Assembly (NCBI GenBank): GCA_025618425.1
Contig: CM046846.1
Location: 3,270,642-3,334,641, forward strand
DNA from: Heliocidaris tuberculata
Taxonomy: Eukaryota; Echinodermata; Echinoidea; Camarodonta; Echinometridae
Length of the DNA stretch: 64,000 nt
Reading direction: 5' to 3'
Below, in pieces: positions 1 through 12,197 of the stretch (the first letter of the stretch is position 1; each line of letters opens with the position of its first letter). Under the pieces are notes generated by a model. The model did no database searches, was not told the origin of the DNA, and saw only the letters and a program-made list of their open reading frames with translations. The translations under genes and the position numbers were made by a program.

Positions 1-1497
1 GTCACTTGGTGCAACAGAACCTAAAGAAACTAATAAAAAATAGTAAATGAAGCAACAGAAGCATGGTTCTCCTACTGGTACCGGTAGTTTATGTTAGGTC
101 CATGGTTGAATTTGAATTCAACAAAATCATGATTTGTCTAGAACTAGTTCTTTAATTTGCAGAGAACAAGCTATGATATATTTAATGTAGTGAATTATTT
201 TTATTTTGCACTGTCAGTGTCAGAAACATTCTTATAGCACTGTCCAAAAACAAAAAATTCTGAAAAAGACAGAGAAAATAATACCCTTTTCATATTAGGG
301 GATGAAGTGAAGTAAGTTCAGACTTTGTGGTGATCTAAAAGATAATATGAATGCTATCAGCATCACACAACTTGCTCTAAGTAGATCCAGTTCTCGAGCA
401 GGTTTGAGTCTAGCCTTCGTCCTGACCAGAAGTGGATTTATTCGTAATATAAACACTATCCGCACTGCTTGATGTGGATCGAGATATCTCTATGTGGGTT
501 CGCTCACTTCGCTGTATGTTTTACGACAAGGTGGGGGGGGGGGGGGAAGAGACAGCGGGGGATTAGTAGGCATGCCATGTGCGCAACCATGGAAACAAAT
601 GCACATGCAGTCTGATGTGATGTACTCTAGCTGCTGTAAGTATGGACTTAGCAGGACTTGAGATGCGGAGCTATGGATCCTGACTTAAATCTGCTTTTGG
701 CAGTGAATATGAAAACAGTATAATTCTTTTATTCAGAGTGGCGTCAACTTGATAGAAAGTGCTGCTAGTTAATAACCATCTGGCTCTTATGGGAGGAATA
801 ATCCACAGGGAGTAGAGATGGTGCACACATTGTATGTGTGCACAAATTTGATTGATTGATTGATCAATTGATCTATTCACCAACAAATGTTGATGATCAA
901 TTGATCTATTCACCAACAAATATCAACATGTTTACAAGTTATGTTTTTTACAAAAATGCAAAGAAATATTACAGATATGAAACATATATAATAAAAATGG
1001 TAAATGGGACCAGAAAATGGCACATGTGCTAGTTGAGCCTGGCCCCTCTACATGTTTATACATTATGGCATAGGCAAATGTTCAATTGATCACTACATGT
1101 ATGTTTCTAAAGAATACGACAGTAACTAGATGACAATGTACAGAGCAATATAATAGCTATTGACTTAATAAATGATATCTTAATGAATTCCTAAAACTGT
1201 TTCTGGATGTTTTTAACTTGATTTTGACTGGTACTTGATTCCAAAAATCACTTCCTAAAAAGGAAAGTGAAAATTGTCCTTGAGTAGTCCTGAATTTTGG
1301 GAGATGCACCTGTCCACCATCCTTTTGTCTCGTTGAATATTTGTGATCTGTTATATTACAATAATCTACTACAGAATGACTAGATTATGACTCATAGTTG
1401 TTACATATAAGTATGTAGTATCAATAACTTCAGCAAGTTTATTATCATTTTTATACAAATCAGATTATAAGAAATGGTTTTGTTGTTGATTTGGCAG
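1..1497. other. Intron/upstream sequence of the first gene
   Basis: No exon could be supported here. The stretch holds a G run near 531-546 and a short tandem duplication around 848-925, where GATCAATTGATCTATTCACC occurs twice. It is probably intron of the + strand gene whose exons begin at 1498, because that first visible exon opens in phase 0 behind a good acceptor (TTGGCAG) and carries no start codon. Confidence 0.5.
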
Positions 1498-2755
1498 GTT
1501 GTGACTTCATTGGAACAAGGTGGAGGACTCAGGGAGCTTGTCATTGTGTCGCTCTTCACAGGAATCAATGTGAGTATTATATGCTTCTGCTCATATTTTC
1601 TCATCTATTGATATAAAGTGTGATGCGTTGATTTTTTCATGAAAATACATTGTGGAAGACCACCCACTCCTGTTTCCAGAGGGCAGTAGGTTCATTGTCA
1701 CTGACTTTGCTATCAGCTTCATTCATCACAAGTTGCTTGTAAAGCTGAAATGTATAAATTTTCACACTACCCAGAAGAGTCTACTTTAACTTCTCTATTC
1801 ATTTTCATCTTCATTTTATTCCAGCTGTACTGTGTGCTAGGTGTGACATCACTCTACCAAGAGCTAAGAGATGGACGTTATGGGATGAGGGCTATATACA
1901 GGGCTCAGGGAGGCAGTGTAAGTCAAACTTAACATCTATGTTGAGAATCAGAGTTGGTTTTATTATCTTTAATCTTGAATTTTTTAATCTAAAGGCCGCT
2001 AGTTTTAAATACTTGTATATACACGTGTGTTAGTGAATTTAATTTATTTTTGGCAAAATTCAGAAATTATTCAAATTTTGGTCAGCTTAACAACCTCTGA
2101 AGGCAACTGTGTTGGCTTTCGCTACATGATCATCTGTTCAGAACTACCTCTAACACTGTTTGGTGCGAATTCAAGAAAGAGGTTTATTTTATTCCATGGT
2201 TTAAACCTCCGTAAAGGTAGTATGCACATGTCCTCATGTCCAATGGGCTTACAGTAATGCGCTTATATACGCTTATTTATGCTTAATTTAGTCTATGGCG
2301 GAGGTTGCTTTAAACCATGGCTAAGACCATGGTTTAAGATAAACCTCTTACGTGAATTCGGGCTTATGTTTTTAAATGCGATGTTACTGCAAGGTTAGAA
2401 TCTGTCCTTAATTTCATAACATGCTTCTAACAAGATAACTTGCTTCAGGCCATAATTAGTACATAGATGTGAAGATATGTGGGACTATGATGCCCTTGAG
2501 AGTCTTACATGTACGTACATGTGACATACAAGGGCACCATGTGGGTGCCTTATAAGTTCACATAACACACATGTGTAAACATGTACTATGTTGATAATTG
2601 TGGCAAGGGGTTACATTACTTGACTGACTGAAGATTAAGCTTTTTTCATGATATTTATTAATAGCATCGACATATGGCTTTATTGATTGTAAAAGGGAAA
2701 CTGGTAGCTACGACTGTGTATGTAAACAAGCATTAATTGATTTTCAATCCATGTT

Positions 2756-2821
<66 letters not shown>

Positions 2822-3168
2822 ATTGTTGAGTTACTTTTAATACTGTATCAGCTGCATTCATCTACATAAATGTAGCTTGCTAATCATATAGAAAAATATT
2901 TCAACTTCTATATTTGTTTTCCTTTTTCTCCTGATCACAGCTTCCGAACACGGACAACCCACCAGAGAAAACGGGGGACATCAACAACTTGGAGAATGCC
3001 AACTTCATTCCCCAGTACCCTGGCCCTCCTCCTCCTCCTGGTGATGCCAGTGTTGCTACCCCTCCCCCAGTCTCCTATCCAGGCCCCATGATGGGGGCAC
3101 CGCCTCCTTACCAGCCTCCTCAATACCCTGCAGAGGCATACCCTAAGGCAGAGCTCCAGACGGTTTGA
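1498..3168 (+). CDS. 3' end of a membrane protein gene with proline-rich PY-motif tail (partial)
   Basis: Three exons fit together in frame with GT-AG borders: 1498-1569, 1825-1917 and 2941-3168, ending in TGA at 3166-3168. The first two encode a hydrophobic segment (ELVIVSLFTGINLYCVLGV) followed by a charged stretch (YQELRDGRYGMRAIYRAQ), which looks like a last transmembrane helix and its cytoplasmic flank. The last exon encodes a 75-residue tail rich in Pro, Tyr, Asn and Gly (QYPGPPPPPGD, APPPYQPPQYP). The PPPY motif is the kind bound by WW domains of NEDD4-type ligases. The architecture of a final membrane helix plus PY tail resembles LAPTM-type or other tetraspan proteins, but I do not recognise the family. 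The 5' part lies before the window or was not found in 1-1497. The product identity is unknown; the exon structure is well supported. Confidence 0.7.
2155..2368. mobile_element. Fold-back repeat (MITE-like)
   Basis: The left side reads GCGAATTCAAGAAAGAGGTT then CCATGGTTTAAACCTCC. The right side carries the reverse complement: GGAGGTTGC...AAACCATGG and AAACCTCTTACGTGAATTCG. The inner and outer parts match as a long imperfect palindrome with a short spacer. It lies in the intron before the last exon of the first gene. No target duplication was identified. Confidence 0.6.
2767..2821. repeat. (AT)n/(GT)n microsatellite
   Basis: A run of about 20 AT units followed directly by GT units, in the intron just upstream of the last exon of the first gene. 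Confidence 0.95.
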
Positions 3169-3261
3169 TCCATCATCTCCTTCTCCCCGATGAGTGACCA
3201 TAATCAACGAGCTGATGATTCTCACTTTAAAAGGAGGTTGACATTGCACATTGGGGTATTT

Positions 3262-3473
3262 CAGGGCTTGCCCTTAAATTTCTTCTTTTAAGGTGGCCAG
3301 CAGGGCCACTAGAGCATGAAATCCAGGTGGCCCGGATGCTACATTTTATTTATTTGTATCTTGCGCTATATTTTTTAAGTGGCTAGCTGGGCCACCGATC
3401 CAACAGTTTCAGGTGGCCCAACACTGTTTCAGGTGGCCATTGGCACCCGAGCCACAGTTAAAGTCGAGCCCTG
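3262..3473. mobile_element. Short inverted-repeat element in the presumed 3'UTR of the first gene
   Basis: The ends are inverted: CAGGGCTTGCCCTTAAATTT on the left and, read from the other strand, CAGGGCTCGACTTTAACTG on the right. The interior repeats the words GGTGGCC and GGCCACC several times. It lies about 95 bases after the stop codon of the first gene, so it is probably transcribed in that gene's 3'UTR. No clear target duplication is visible. Confidence 0.5.
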
Positions 3474-6400
3474 TTGTTGTTGGTAGCAGATTTTTGTTTT
3501 ATGTGGCTGAAAACTGTGCTACCATCCTTATGCACCTTCTTCAGAGTGTCATTTGCAGTTATTTCTGATCCATGACTTTTGGTCATAGGACCTTACTGTA
3601 TCCTGATATGGATCTTGAACTGATAGACAATTCACCGATTGATATAAATCCTATAGGGTCACGTGATACACATGTGATCATATTGCATTGAAGAAAAAAA
3701 AAATCTTTCTGACACCTTGATGTCTCAAACATCATGAGAATTTTGTATAAGGAATTGATTAGAGAATTGGTATATTTTGTATTTCAAATTGCAAAATGAA
3801 CTTCCTTTGTTTCAGCCAATGATAGCATTGACAGATTGTATTCAGCTCTTTGTGATGAAGACATGTAATGCTAAAAATTTGTGTGGGGTTTTGAAAATAT
3901 TTTTCCCTGGATGTGAATTGTTCTGGTGTAATTTGAGTACATACACTAAGATAAAGATTGCACAGTTTCTTTGTATGATATTTTGCATGGTACATGGTAG
4001 TCATTAAGAACTCAGAAGCATAACAGACCAGATTCTGTTATTCAGTTTGGTTTATCTCTTGGAATTTGTTGTATAGTTCGCTTGTATGTTGTAAGCCATT
4101 GTGAATGCTATTTCCACATAAGCTTATTTGCATTTAGCTACTACTAAACTTTGAACGAGCTAGCCTTACATACTTACCATAAGGATTGCAATCAAATACA
4201 AGTGTCATTGATAGTTTTGCAGTTACAAAAGGATTGGCTTGAAGGACTCAGAGAAAAAAAATGATCATTGGCTATAGCAAATATCAAATCATGGGTTCTC
4301 AACCATATGATCGGGTTTGGAAATCAAATTACAAGGCTTAGCTAACTTCTTTTAGATCAAATAAAACTTGAGGGTAAACTCTTTGAGGTGTACACTGCAT
4401 CCATCTGCGCATTGTACATAAAGCTAAAAAATAAAAAGGTTTATATTTATGTTGTGAGTTTACAAGACTACAAGTCAATAAGGGATCAGGCAGCCAAGAT
4501 GATATAATAAAGAGTATACAAATAACATCTTTCTGTGAGTGCATTTGATGAAATACACTCATATGGCAAATTTGAAGTTGTCTGATGCCCACAAAATTAG
4601 TTTTGGACCCGTTTGAAGCTACATTTTAATGAACAAATTGTGAGCTATTATTTGTTTTGTAAAATGTAGACCTGTGCATCCATGTTATTTTATGAATACG
4701 CAAAAAATTATTCATTCTAAGTATGTATGGTGCTCAATGAGTTGCAAAGTGTGTGTGGTTATGAGTGTTCATTGACTCACCTAATGCGCATTTCATTGTG
4801 TCCTAGCTTTATATGCGCCAGAGGGTGGCTGGAGGCTAGATCAGTTTATGGTCGTTTCAATCTTTCACCTTCTTCTAATGCATGTGTGCGTGCGTGCGTG
4901 CGCGCTGATCCGTACATCCCCACAAATTCACTCTTCCCCACAAATTCACCCTCCCCTGTGTCCGTACGTGCCTAATTTGTGTATATAATTTGTATATATA
5001 GCTAATGTGTGAGCGGCGCGCACATACGTACAATACATACGGGAATATATCAGAGAACAGTCCAGGCAGTGGACTAGCTGGAGTCATGAACCCTTAGTAT
5101 CAGTATATGTTCCTCTAATCTTCCCATCATGCCCCATTCTAGTTTGTTAAAGCATAGAATGCACCTGCACACAATTTTCCCCAATGCCAAGTCAAAAATA
5201 ATAGTTGAAATATAAAATTTGCCTATTATCCACACAAGCTGTTTGTCAAAATTCAAAATAAAATGCAATTGATTTTCAAATTATAATCTTAATTTAGCAA
5301 TCACTGTAAGATGGTGCTGTTCAAGTTCTGCCAGTTATATAAATATGTTACCATTTGGATAATCTGCGGAAAACTAAATTCACCAAAGCTGTTACTTGCC
5401 ATGTAAGTGCAATACATGCAAAAAAAGATATTTACCATTCTGTAGGTAGTACATGTTGGCTCAGAAGGTCCACTGCCAGTAAATATTCAGAAGCAGATTT
5501 TATGAGAAAAGTCACTTATTTTTGTATATAAATCTGTTTGTGAAAATTTACTGCCAATTTTAAACTTCAGTGTTATATAGGAAATAAACCCAAAGCTTAC
5601 AAAAGCAAGCAGAAAAGCAGTCATAAATCAAAGACAGATTTTTTTTTTTCCAACATAGATATATTTAGAGATGTAAAGAAAGTTCAGATGTTATGGTTAA
5701 AACTATTCCTATGCATTTTTGATCTTTTAGAATTTTAATATATCATCTATATATCTTATGTGACATAATTATTTTCTATAGACATTTTGCCTGTGTTATG
5801 TTGTATTCTTTAGGGTAATTGGTGAACAATTAGCTTGAGGCAATGCTTTGGTGGTATGTTGGAATACCATAATTTTGTATGTTTAGGTCTTATGTTCATA
5901 TTCCTAATTTTGAAAATTATGTTGTTATATGGTACATTTATTGTTTTCACTGCTTTTCTTGCCTTTATCATTTTTGCTGTATTTTGATAGTTGCCATGAC
6001 ATTCAAGATCAAAGTCAACTTGCAGAATTCTTCGTGTTATCATATTTTGTCAACATCAGCAACATTTTGTCAACCAATATGAATAATGCTTTTGATGTTT
6101 TCATTGTTTTGACTTTTTAATTGGTATGATTGTTGATATTGATATGATTATCAATGATCAAGTTACCTTGCACAGATGTGGAATGGTGCTTTAATTGTCA
6201 CACTAACAAATTCTGTACCTTTTTCATGCCTTTAGTATTCTGATGCTGGACATTCAATCATTGTTTGTGAGAATGTATAATGAATATCAAAATTTTCATG
6301 CATTTTGATTCACATTTAGTGTTAAGGATAATTATTCCATTAAACAAGATTGTAGAGTTTGGAAATGGCTCTTTAACCTGGGAAAATTCTTCATGTTCTT

Positions 6401-6589
6401 CATCAGGCATGCATTTTCTGATATATATAAGATCACAGTTTATGATCTTAATAAAGTGCACAAGTTATGTGTTCCTGTTTACACAATACTATGTTTTTTC
6501 ACTACTGTTCACTTTTTTAACCCATTGAATACAAAACCTAAGATAACTCATGTAGTAGTCAATGGAAAATGTGTGTTATACCAAAATCA
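3474..6589. other. AT-rich stretch, probable 3'UTR/intergenic; no gene seen
   Basis: Short open frames here show no recognisable protein similarity and no codon structure. Part of it may be 3'UTR of the first gene, but I could not place the poly(A) site. Apart from GTGCGTGC alternation near 4885-4905 and poly-A/T runs I see nothing structured. Confidence 0.4.
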
Positions 6590-7810
6590 GTTCAGTTCAG
6601 TTCAGTTCAGTTTATTTATTTCAATCATAAAAACAATATAAAAGTAGAATACAAAAGTAACATGAGTCAATCATAATTATACATTTGGAAATTACGATGA
6701 AATGGGAGACTATAAGGAAGTTCGTAAAACTTGTAAACAATAGTCCTCTGATATACATAGTAAATAACAAATTACATGGTTATACACATTACTCAGGAGA
6801 AAAAAAATCTATATGATATTAACACATTAGAAATACACATCGATCAACACACACACAAACACACCCACACACACACACACACAGAGTACATACATGTAGC
6901 TTGGTAAAAAAAATATAACAGTGAGTAGATTTGAAAGAGTTAAGTAGAATATGAAGAGATCAATTGTCTCTTCAAATGAGCCTTAAAGGGGGTACCCAAT
7001 GCTGAAACAATGTTAGTTCATTTAAAAGATCATGATTTTATTAGAAGAAAATCATCTGCCTTAAATTTTTTTTTAAATTCGTGTTGCCAGAAAATCCCCG
7101 AAATATGGTAAGATTTCAGGATATTTTGGCCCCTCAGCTGTGTCCCAATTTCAGCTAGGTAACCACAATGACGTCAAAGTGGTTACCTTGTCCCGCAATT
7201 ATAGCAAAATGCGCGCAAGGTGTAATGCATTTTGTACAGTCTAGCGCGCAACACATCTGCAATACGCGAACCTGGGTAACCACTTTGACGTCATTGTGGT
7301 TACCTAGCTGAAATTGAAATGTTAGTGTCGTCTGCAAGAATGAGGAAACAGAACTAAGATCATTGATGTAAATCAAAAATAGGAGAGGACCCAGTATGGA
7401 GCCCTGTGGGACTCCACAATGGATCCTCTCTCTGCGAGAAACAAAATTATTGTATGACGTAAATTGATAACGATCACTTAAGTACATGTAGTCCCTGAAC
7501 CAATCCCAAGCAATACCTCGTATACCACAATTATTTAATTTAGTTTGGAGAATATCGTGATTAATAACATCAAAGGCTTTGGACAGATCAAGAAACAAGT
7601 CCAATGTATGTAATTTATTATTCAATTTATTTAGAATGTGATCGTGAAGGTCAATTAAAGCATGTCCACAAGAATTATTTCTAAAACCATACTGAGAATC
7701 AGTCAAAATATTATTTTTATTAATATGATTAAAAAGCCTATTGTAAATTAACTTTTCCAGTATCTTAGAAAAGCAGTGGAGTAAATCAACTCCTATCCAA
7801 CAGGTTAATC
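6590..7810 (-). mobile_element. Non-LTR retrotransposon remnant (CR1/L2/Jockey-type RT) with pentanucleotide tail
   Basis: Read on the minus strand, about 7317-7800 encodes a reverse transcriptase fragment: FSKILEKLIYNRL, SQYGFR, DLSKAFDVINHDIL, then HCGVPQGSILGPLLFLIYIN. These are the conserved RT blocks up to the GVPQGS motif. The catalytic ADD box (LADDTNIS) follows near 7330-7350 but in another frame, so a frameshift has broken the ORF. On the + strand the block begins at 6590 with repeated TTCAG units; on the element strand this is a (CTGAA)n tail, typical of CR1/L2-like 3' ends. A TTAA-flanked MITE (6983-7316) lies between the RT and the tail. The 5' part of the element is missing. Confidence 0.75.
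6983..7316. mobile_element. Truncated TTAA-flanked fold-back MITE (family A)
   Basis: It starts with TTAA then AGGGGGTACCCAATGCTG and matches the left two thirds of the complete copy at 34183-34679 with few differences. The match stops after GCTGAAATTG at about 7316, where the non-LTR reverse transcriptase sequence resumes, so the right terminal arm is missing. It keeps both TGACGTCA octamers of the family (7169-7176 and 7286-7293). Confidence 0.85.
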
Positions 7811-7989
7811 ATAGTTTGCAGAGGATTGTATGTTGTATGGTAACCCGAAACAGAAAAAAAATGGACTTTTTTCTATGGTATTTAATTGGTATAATTATTT
7901 TTAGATATATCATTTGTCATAGGAATATGAGGGATAAATTATATTCAATTATTAAAATGAGCGGAAACATTTGTAAAGACAGTGGTGTA

Positions 7990-8175
7990 TGAATGTGGAT
8001 GAGAGAGAGAGAGAGAGAGAGAGAGTTGAATGAGAGAGAGAATGAAAGAATGAGAGAGAGGGAGAGAGAGATAGAGAGAGAGTGGAATGAAAGAGAGTGA
8101 AAGAAAGAATGAATGAATGAGAGAGGGGGGAGAGAGAATGGGAGAGAGAGAGAGAGAGAAAGATAGAATGAGAGA
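7990..8175. repeat. GA-rich (GAGA)n microsatellite with GAAT interruptions
   Basis: About 180 bases of GAGAGA with interspersed GAATGAAAGAAT words. Long open frames through it are low-complexity and not genes. Confidence 0.9.
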
Positions 8176-8292
8176 TGGCAATTCTGAGCTTCTTAACAGT
8201 ACGTGTAGTTAGTAGGCAGTCTATCATATTTTAATTGAATTCATTTTCCTTCCTTTGAATGCAATCAATAGCAAATAATACACATTTTGGTG

Positions 8293-8294
<2 letters not shown>

Positions 8295-8332
<38 letters not shown>

Positions 8333-8417
8333 TTTTTCTAAAACAAAATGAGGAAACAGAACTAAGATCATTGATGTAAATCAAAAATAGGAGAGGACCT
8401 ATATCTATATCTATCTA

Positions 8418-8470
<53 letters not shown>
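8295..8470. repeat. (AT)n microsatellites flanking a duplicated retroelement scrap
   Basis: (AT)n and poly-T run from about 8298 to 8338. Then 8347-8399 repeats, almost base for base, the RT-coding segment at about 7339-7391 (starting ATGAGGAAACAGAACTAAGA), and after it come CTAT and a long (AT)n run to 8469. The 53-base scrap is a second copy of the retroelement fragment trapped between microsatellites. Confidence 0.85.
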
Positions 8471-8473
<3 letters not shown>

Positions 8474-9188
8474 CGTCATAAAATTGGCAAAAAATTGATT
8501 ATGATTCATATTTTCTCCATAAAATGATCCCCCTATTTGTGATGTCCATGCTTATAAAAACATACATGTTTAAACAAAGATATTTAATGTGAGTCATTGC
8601 TGTAAGTATAGCGCCTTCAGTAACTTTCACCCAACTGCCAAAGTCGCATTAGAATATACGTCGTCCTATTAAATAATCATACTTTGTTAAAGTGAAACTA
8701 TCAGTGGTGGTTTACGCCTTATTTTACTGACATTTTACGTTTCCCTTAAGATGTCGGATGTTGGTAGAGCTCCCCCGCATTTTTATAGAAAAAGAAGAGA
8801 AAAGGAGAAGAAAAGAAAGCCAGCTTCTCTCATCCGTGTTTAAATTTATAGATGTCCTGCAACCCACGTTCATTCCACTCCTTGATCATGCCATCATGCT
8901 AACGCACATGTGTTATTATTTTTAGCTATCATGAATTTATTTCCTGATCGCTAAATGCAATGCATTCTGTTTTTTCCTGAACACGTTGCCACGGTAACGT
9001 GACTGTGCGTAGAGATTGTCGTCAAGCGTCGGCTGATTGTAATCTTCAAGGGTTTATAGTCAAAACGAATGAAAAGTAATAATTCAAACTTGGGATTTAT
9101 CCACAAGCTGTATATATACAATGCCTAGATTCAAGTACCAATTCAACATTGTCAGTCTTTTTATTATGATTGCATTTAGCCAGTGGGG
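8471..9188. other. Unassigned intergenic sequence
   Basis: No coding pattern, RNA gene or clear repeat structure was found in this stretch. Confidence 0.4.
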
Positions 9189-9196
9189 GATCTGGG

Positions 9197-9516
9197 CAGT
9201 GGCATAGCTAGGATTTTTTACAAGGGGGGCAAATTCTGCTTGAAGGGAGACCCTTTTTTTCTTTCTTCTCTTGCCAGCGCTCCAAAACTCGCTCAGGGGG
9301 GGGGGGGGGGGGGGGGGGTAGCGACAATTTTTTTTTTCGCCAGCCCTCAAAAAAGTCGCTCAGGGGGGGGGGAGTTATCAGACATTTTCCTCCATAATTC
9401 TCTGACAAGCCATAAAAAAAAAAAAAATCTAAAAAAAAAAAAATAACAATTCAAGGAAAAATTGTCAGGGGGGCACTCTGCCCCCCTGCCCCGGGCCCCC
9501 CTCAGCTACTCTAGTG
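9197..9516. mobile_element. hAT-like MITE with poly-G core, copy 1
   Basis: The ends are CAGTGGCATAGCTAGGAT and, on the other strand, CACTAGAGTAGCTGAGGG. The element is bordered on both sides by the same 8 bases, GATCTGGG (9189-9196 and 9517-9524). An 8-bp target duplication and a CAGNGGC-type terminus are the hallmarks of hAT-superfamily elements. The interior holds runs of more than 20 G, a run of T or A, and words shared with the copies at 33466 and 58742 (AAGTCGCTCA, CCTCCATAATTCTC). Confidence 0.85.
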
Positions 9517-9704
9517 GATCTGGGGCTGCACGTGCCCCCTGCCAAATTAATACACATGCAGTATAAAAAGAAAATGCCCCCCTCTATTTGTGGTCCCGGT
9601 GGATAATTTAGCCCCCCCCAAAAAAAAAAAAAAAAAAAATGAAAAAAAAAAATAGACGTGTATCGTAAATTTTTTGTTTTATAATCCTACCAAGTGCACC
9701 CCAT

Positions 9705-9878
9705 CAGTGGCATATCTACAGGGGGCAGAGGGGGCATGTGCCCCGGGCAGCACTTGAAGGGACGAAAAAAAAATGCAAAATAGAGAAAGGAAAGTGGGAG
9801 AAATACAAGAAAATGTATAGTCTTTGAGGGTTATTTGATAGTTTGCCCCGGGCGCCAGAATACCTAGATACGCCACTG
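9705..9878. mobile_element. hAT-like MITE, short copy 2
   Basis: The ends are CAGTGGCATATCTACAGG and the inverted CCTAGATACGCCACTG. Both sides carry the 8-bp duplication CACCCCAT (9697-9704 and 9879-9886). The interior has GGGGGCAGAGGGGGC and GCCCCGGGC words, like the other copies, but is only 174 bases long. Confidence 0.85.
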
Positions 9879-9886
9879 CACCCCAT

Positions 9887-12197
9887 GAATTCAATTTTAG
9901 ATCTTAATGTATGTGATTGATCTGACTAATTAAGGTAAAAGCAAAGATCGGGGGGGGGGGGGGTGTCCAGTGTCCATCCGTTGGGGAATATATAACAATC
10001 AATAAAACAACAAGCAATTAGATTTTCGAAACATCGGCGGCCTTCCATTGTAAATCACAAGCTCGTGACACGCCCACTTCTGCCACGCCCACATCCCCAT
10101 CTTCCCGATCCGTACAAGCATGATAAGGGACATGATAAGAGTTTACTGGTGAATGCATTACCTGTGAATAGAGTGGCGTAGGGTTTGTCTAGACAATGGG
10201 AGGATACTGATATGATGGGGGGGGGGGGGGGAGGAGCGAGAGAGAGAGAGAGAGAGATAAGGGGGCACCGAAGTTACTCTTGTGGATGAAATGCTATGAA
10301 CAAGGTCATCAAGTAAGGTGTGGAAGGGGTAGTTTTATTTTCTTTTAATGCTGCCTTCTTTTTACATTTCTTTTTCTCTTTAAAAAAATAAAATCTTATG
10401 TTACCTGTTTATCTAATACAATCGAAAAAACTTTCGAGAAATAAACTCGAGGCCAATTTCAATACCCTAATTGTATATCCCATATAAATCATGTTCGGAT
10501 TACGCAATGTGCAATTGCAATGTTCCCACATTTGAATAGTTGATCTAAAAAGGCTATTAAAAGTGCCTTTGGTTGATTTTATGAAAGTCTTTGCAATCGT
10601 GTTTCTCAATGTTTTCCTTTATCTCCATTCAATGGAAGGGACATGTTCCAATCCTCCACACCCCTTCTCCCAGTATCTTCGCCACTGGTAAGAAAAAATA
10701 TAGACTATAGGCGTTGACTCTTAAAGTAATAGAGAAGAGTTTGATCACGGCATGACTTTATGTTTCTATTATACTGACGTCATGATAAACGTCATCAAGT
10801 GATGTCATATCATTCATGTCATTTGAGAATATGAAAATCACAATGCACGCTCGCCACTTATCGCTGGGCAAGTATTTCAAGTCTCTCTACTACAAATTAC
10901 TACAAGTTGTAGAAAACATTATGTTATTGTGAAATAAAGAGAAGTTATTACAATGACCAAGGCCCTGTTTCATAAAACTTGTCATCAATGACAAGTTGCA
11001 ATAACTGTTATAAGCTACTGAACTCCTTGCATCTGATTGACTGAGAGCAAATTTGTCGGTAAAAATCACTGACAAGACACTTGATGAAACGCCCCCATGA
11101 TTTAACGAGCACTTGTCAACATCCAATCTAGCAACGCCCATTATGCCTGCAATAATAACATCACACCCCATTAAATTGAAATTCGGCTAATTGCATACAG
11201 CTTTTAAAGATGATAAAAAGTGATAATTTCCCTAATATTTGCTAATCGGAGAGTGGGGATTTATGTTTGCCTGCCCCGGGTCCCTATATTCGCTCCTAGA
11301 TCCACTAGTTGGTGGAACAGGGACCCGGCGATCCTAGAGGGACCCGGAGCCAAGGGGCCCGTGGGTCACGTCCCCCGAAATTTTTTCAAGGAGGATCGTC
11401 ACCACGAAATTTTTTCAAGTGAGCCAAATATTGTAGCCTACAGTAAATGATCACTTTTGGCTACATCACCTTGTTTATGCTCTGGAAAAAGACTGGAATA
11501 GACCGGTTCTGTAATGTATACAAATTCATGCATACAAATTCATGCATATTTCTTCTCTGAGCACCAGTGACGAGTTATTCCATTAACCTGCTTTTTATAA
11601 ATGAGTTTCAATGCTTGGAATCCACTTTGCATACATTACATGTTGCTATGTCCGGCAAGCCTCGGTCAAGTTTTCAGGTTGTCAAGAACAACCTTTGTTT
11701 GAAAGTTATGTATAAAATTTGAATACATTACTGAACCGGTCTATTAAAAAGCTCTGAAATGCATAAATTCATTATTACAAAATGGAAAACCTTCTCCCTC
11801 ATTCGCCATGCTCCATCGCATAATTTAAACATCATCATAAAATAATGTACGAAGATTTGTTACCGTGGGATACATATGCAGAGATTGTGAGAAAAGAGAT
11901 TCAAGAGACACTGCAATACACCCGCGATGGCTGTGGAAAGATGGGGGTTCCCACTTTCATTACAAGAATATTCTGAAATTTGATTCAAGTCCCAGGCTTA
12001 TTGCACACTGCACAAACTATTCTACTTTTGAAAATATTGAATGATCACTGCGTGTCAACCCGGAGCGTGGAAGGGATAATCTCCTCTCACTCCGAGAAAA
12101 TTAGAAAAATAAAAAGTTTAGAAAACTAAAAACAAAATGGTGGTTAAATTAAAGAACACAACCCATGATAAACATAAGTGAGTCTTGCGGGACATGT
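9887..12197. other. Repeat-rich intergenic sequence
   Basis: No gene is supported. It contains poly-G runs near 9950 and 10218, a GAGAGA run at about 10235-10258, the MITE at 10961-11096 and a short duplication of CATACAAATTCATG near 11518-11548. The longer open frames have no recognisable motif. Confidence 0.4.
10961..11096. mobile_element. Fold-back MITE, GGCCCTGTTTCATAAAAC family (B), diverged copy
   Basis: It begins GGCCCTGTTTCATAAAACTT and ends with a degraded inverted arm (GACACTTGATGAAACGCCCC). Internal words ACTGTTATAAGCTACTGAA and GCATCTGATTG are shared with the better-kept copies at 36264 and 45397. Confidence 0.75.

Noticed and set aside
7945..8227. Ser/Leu-rich minus-strand frames
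   Set aside because: GA/TC microsatellite translation.
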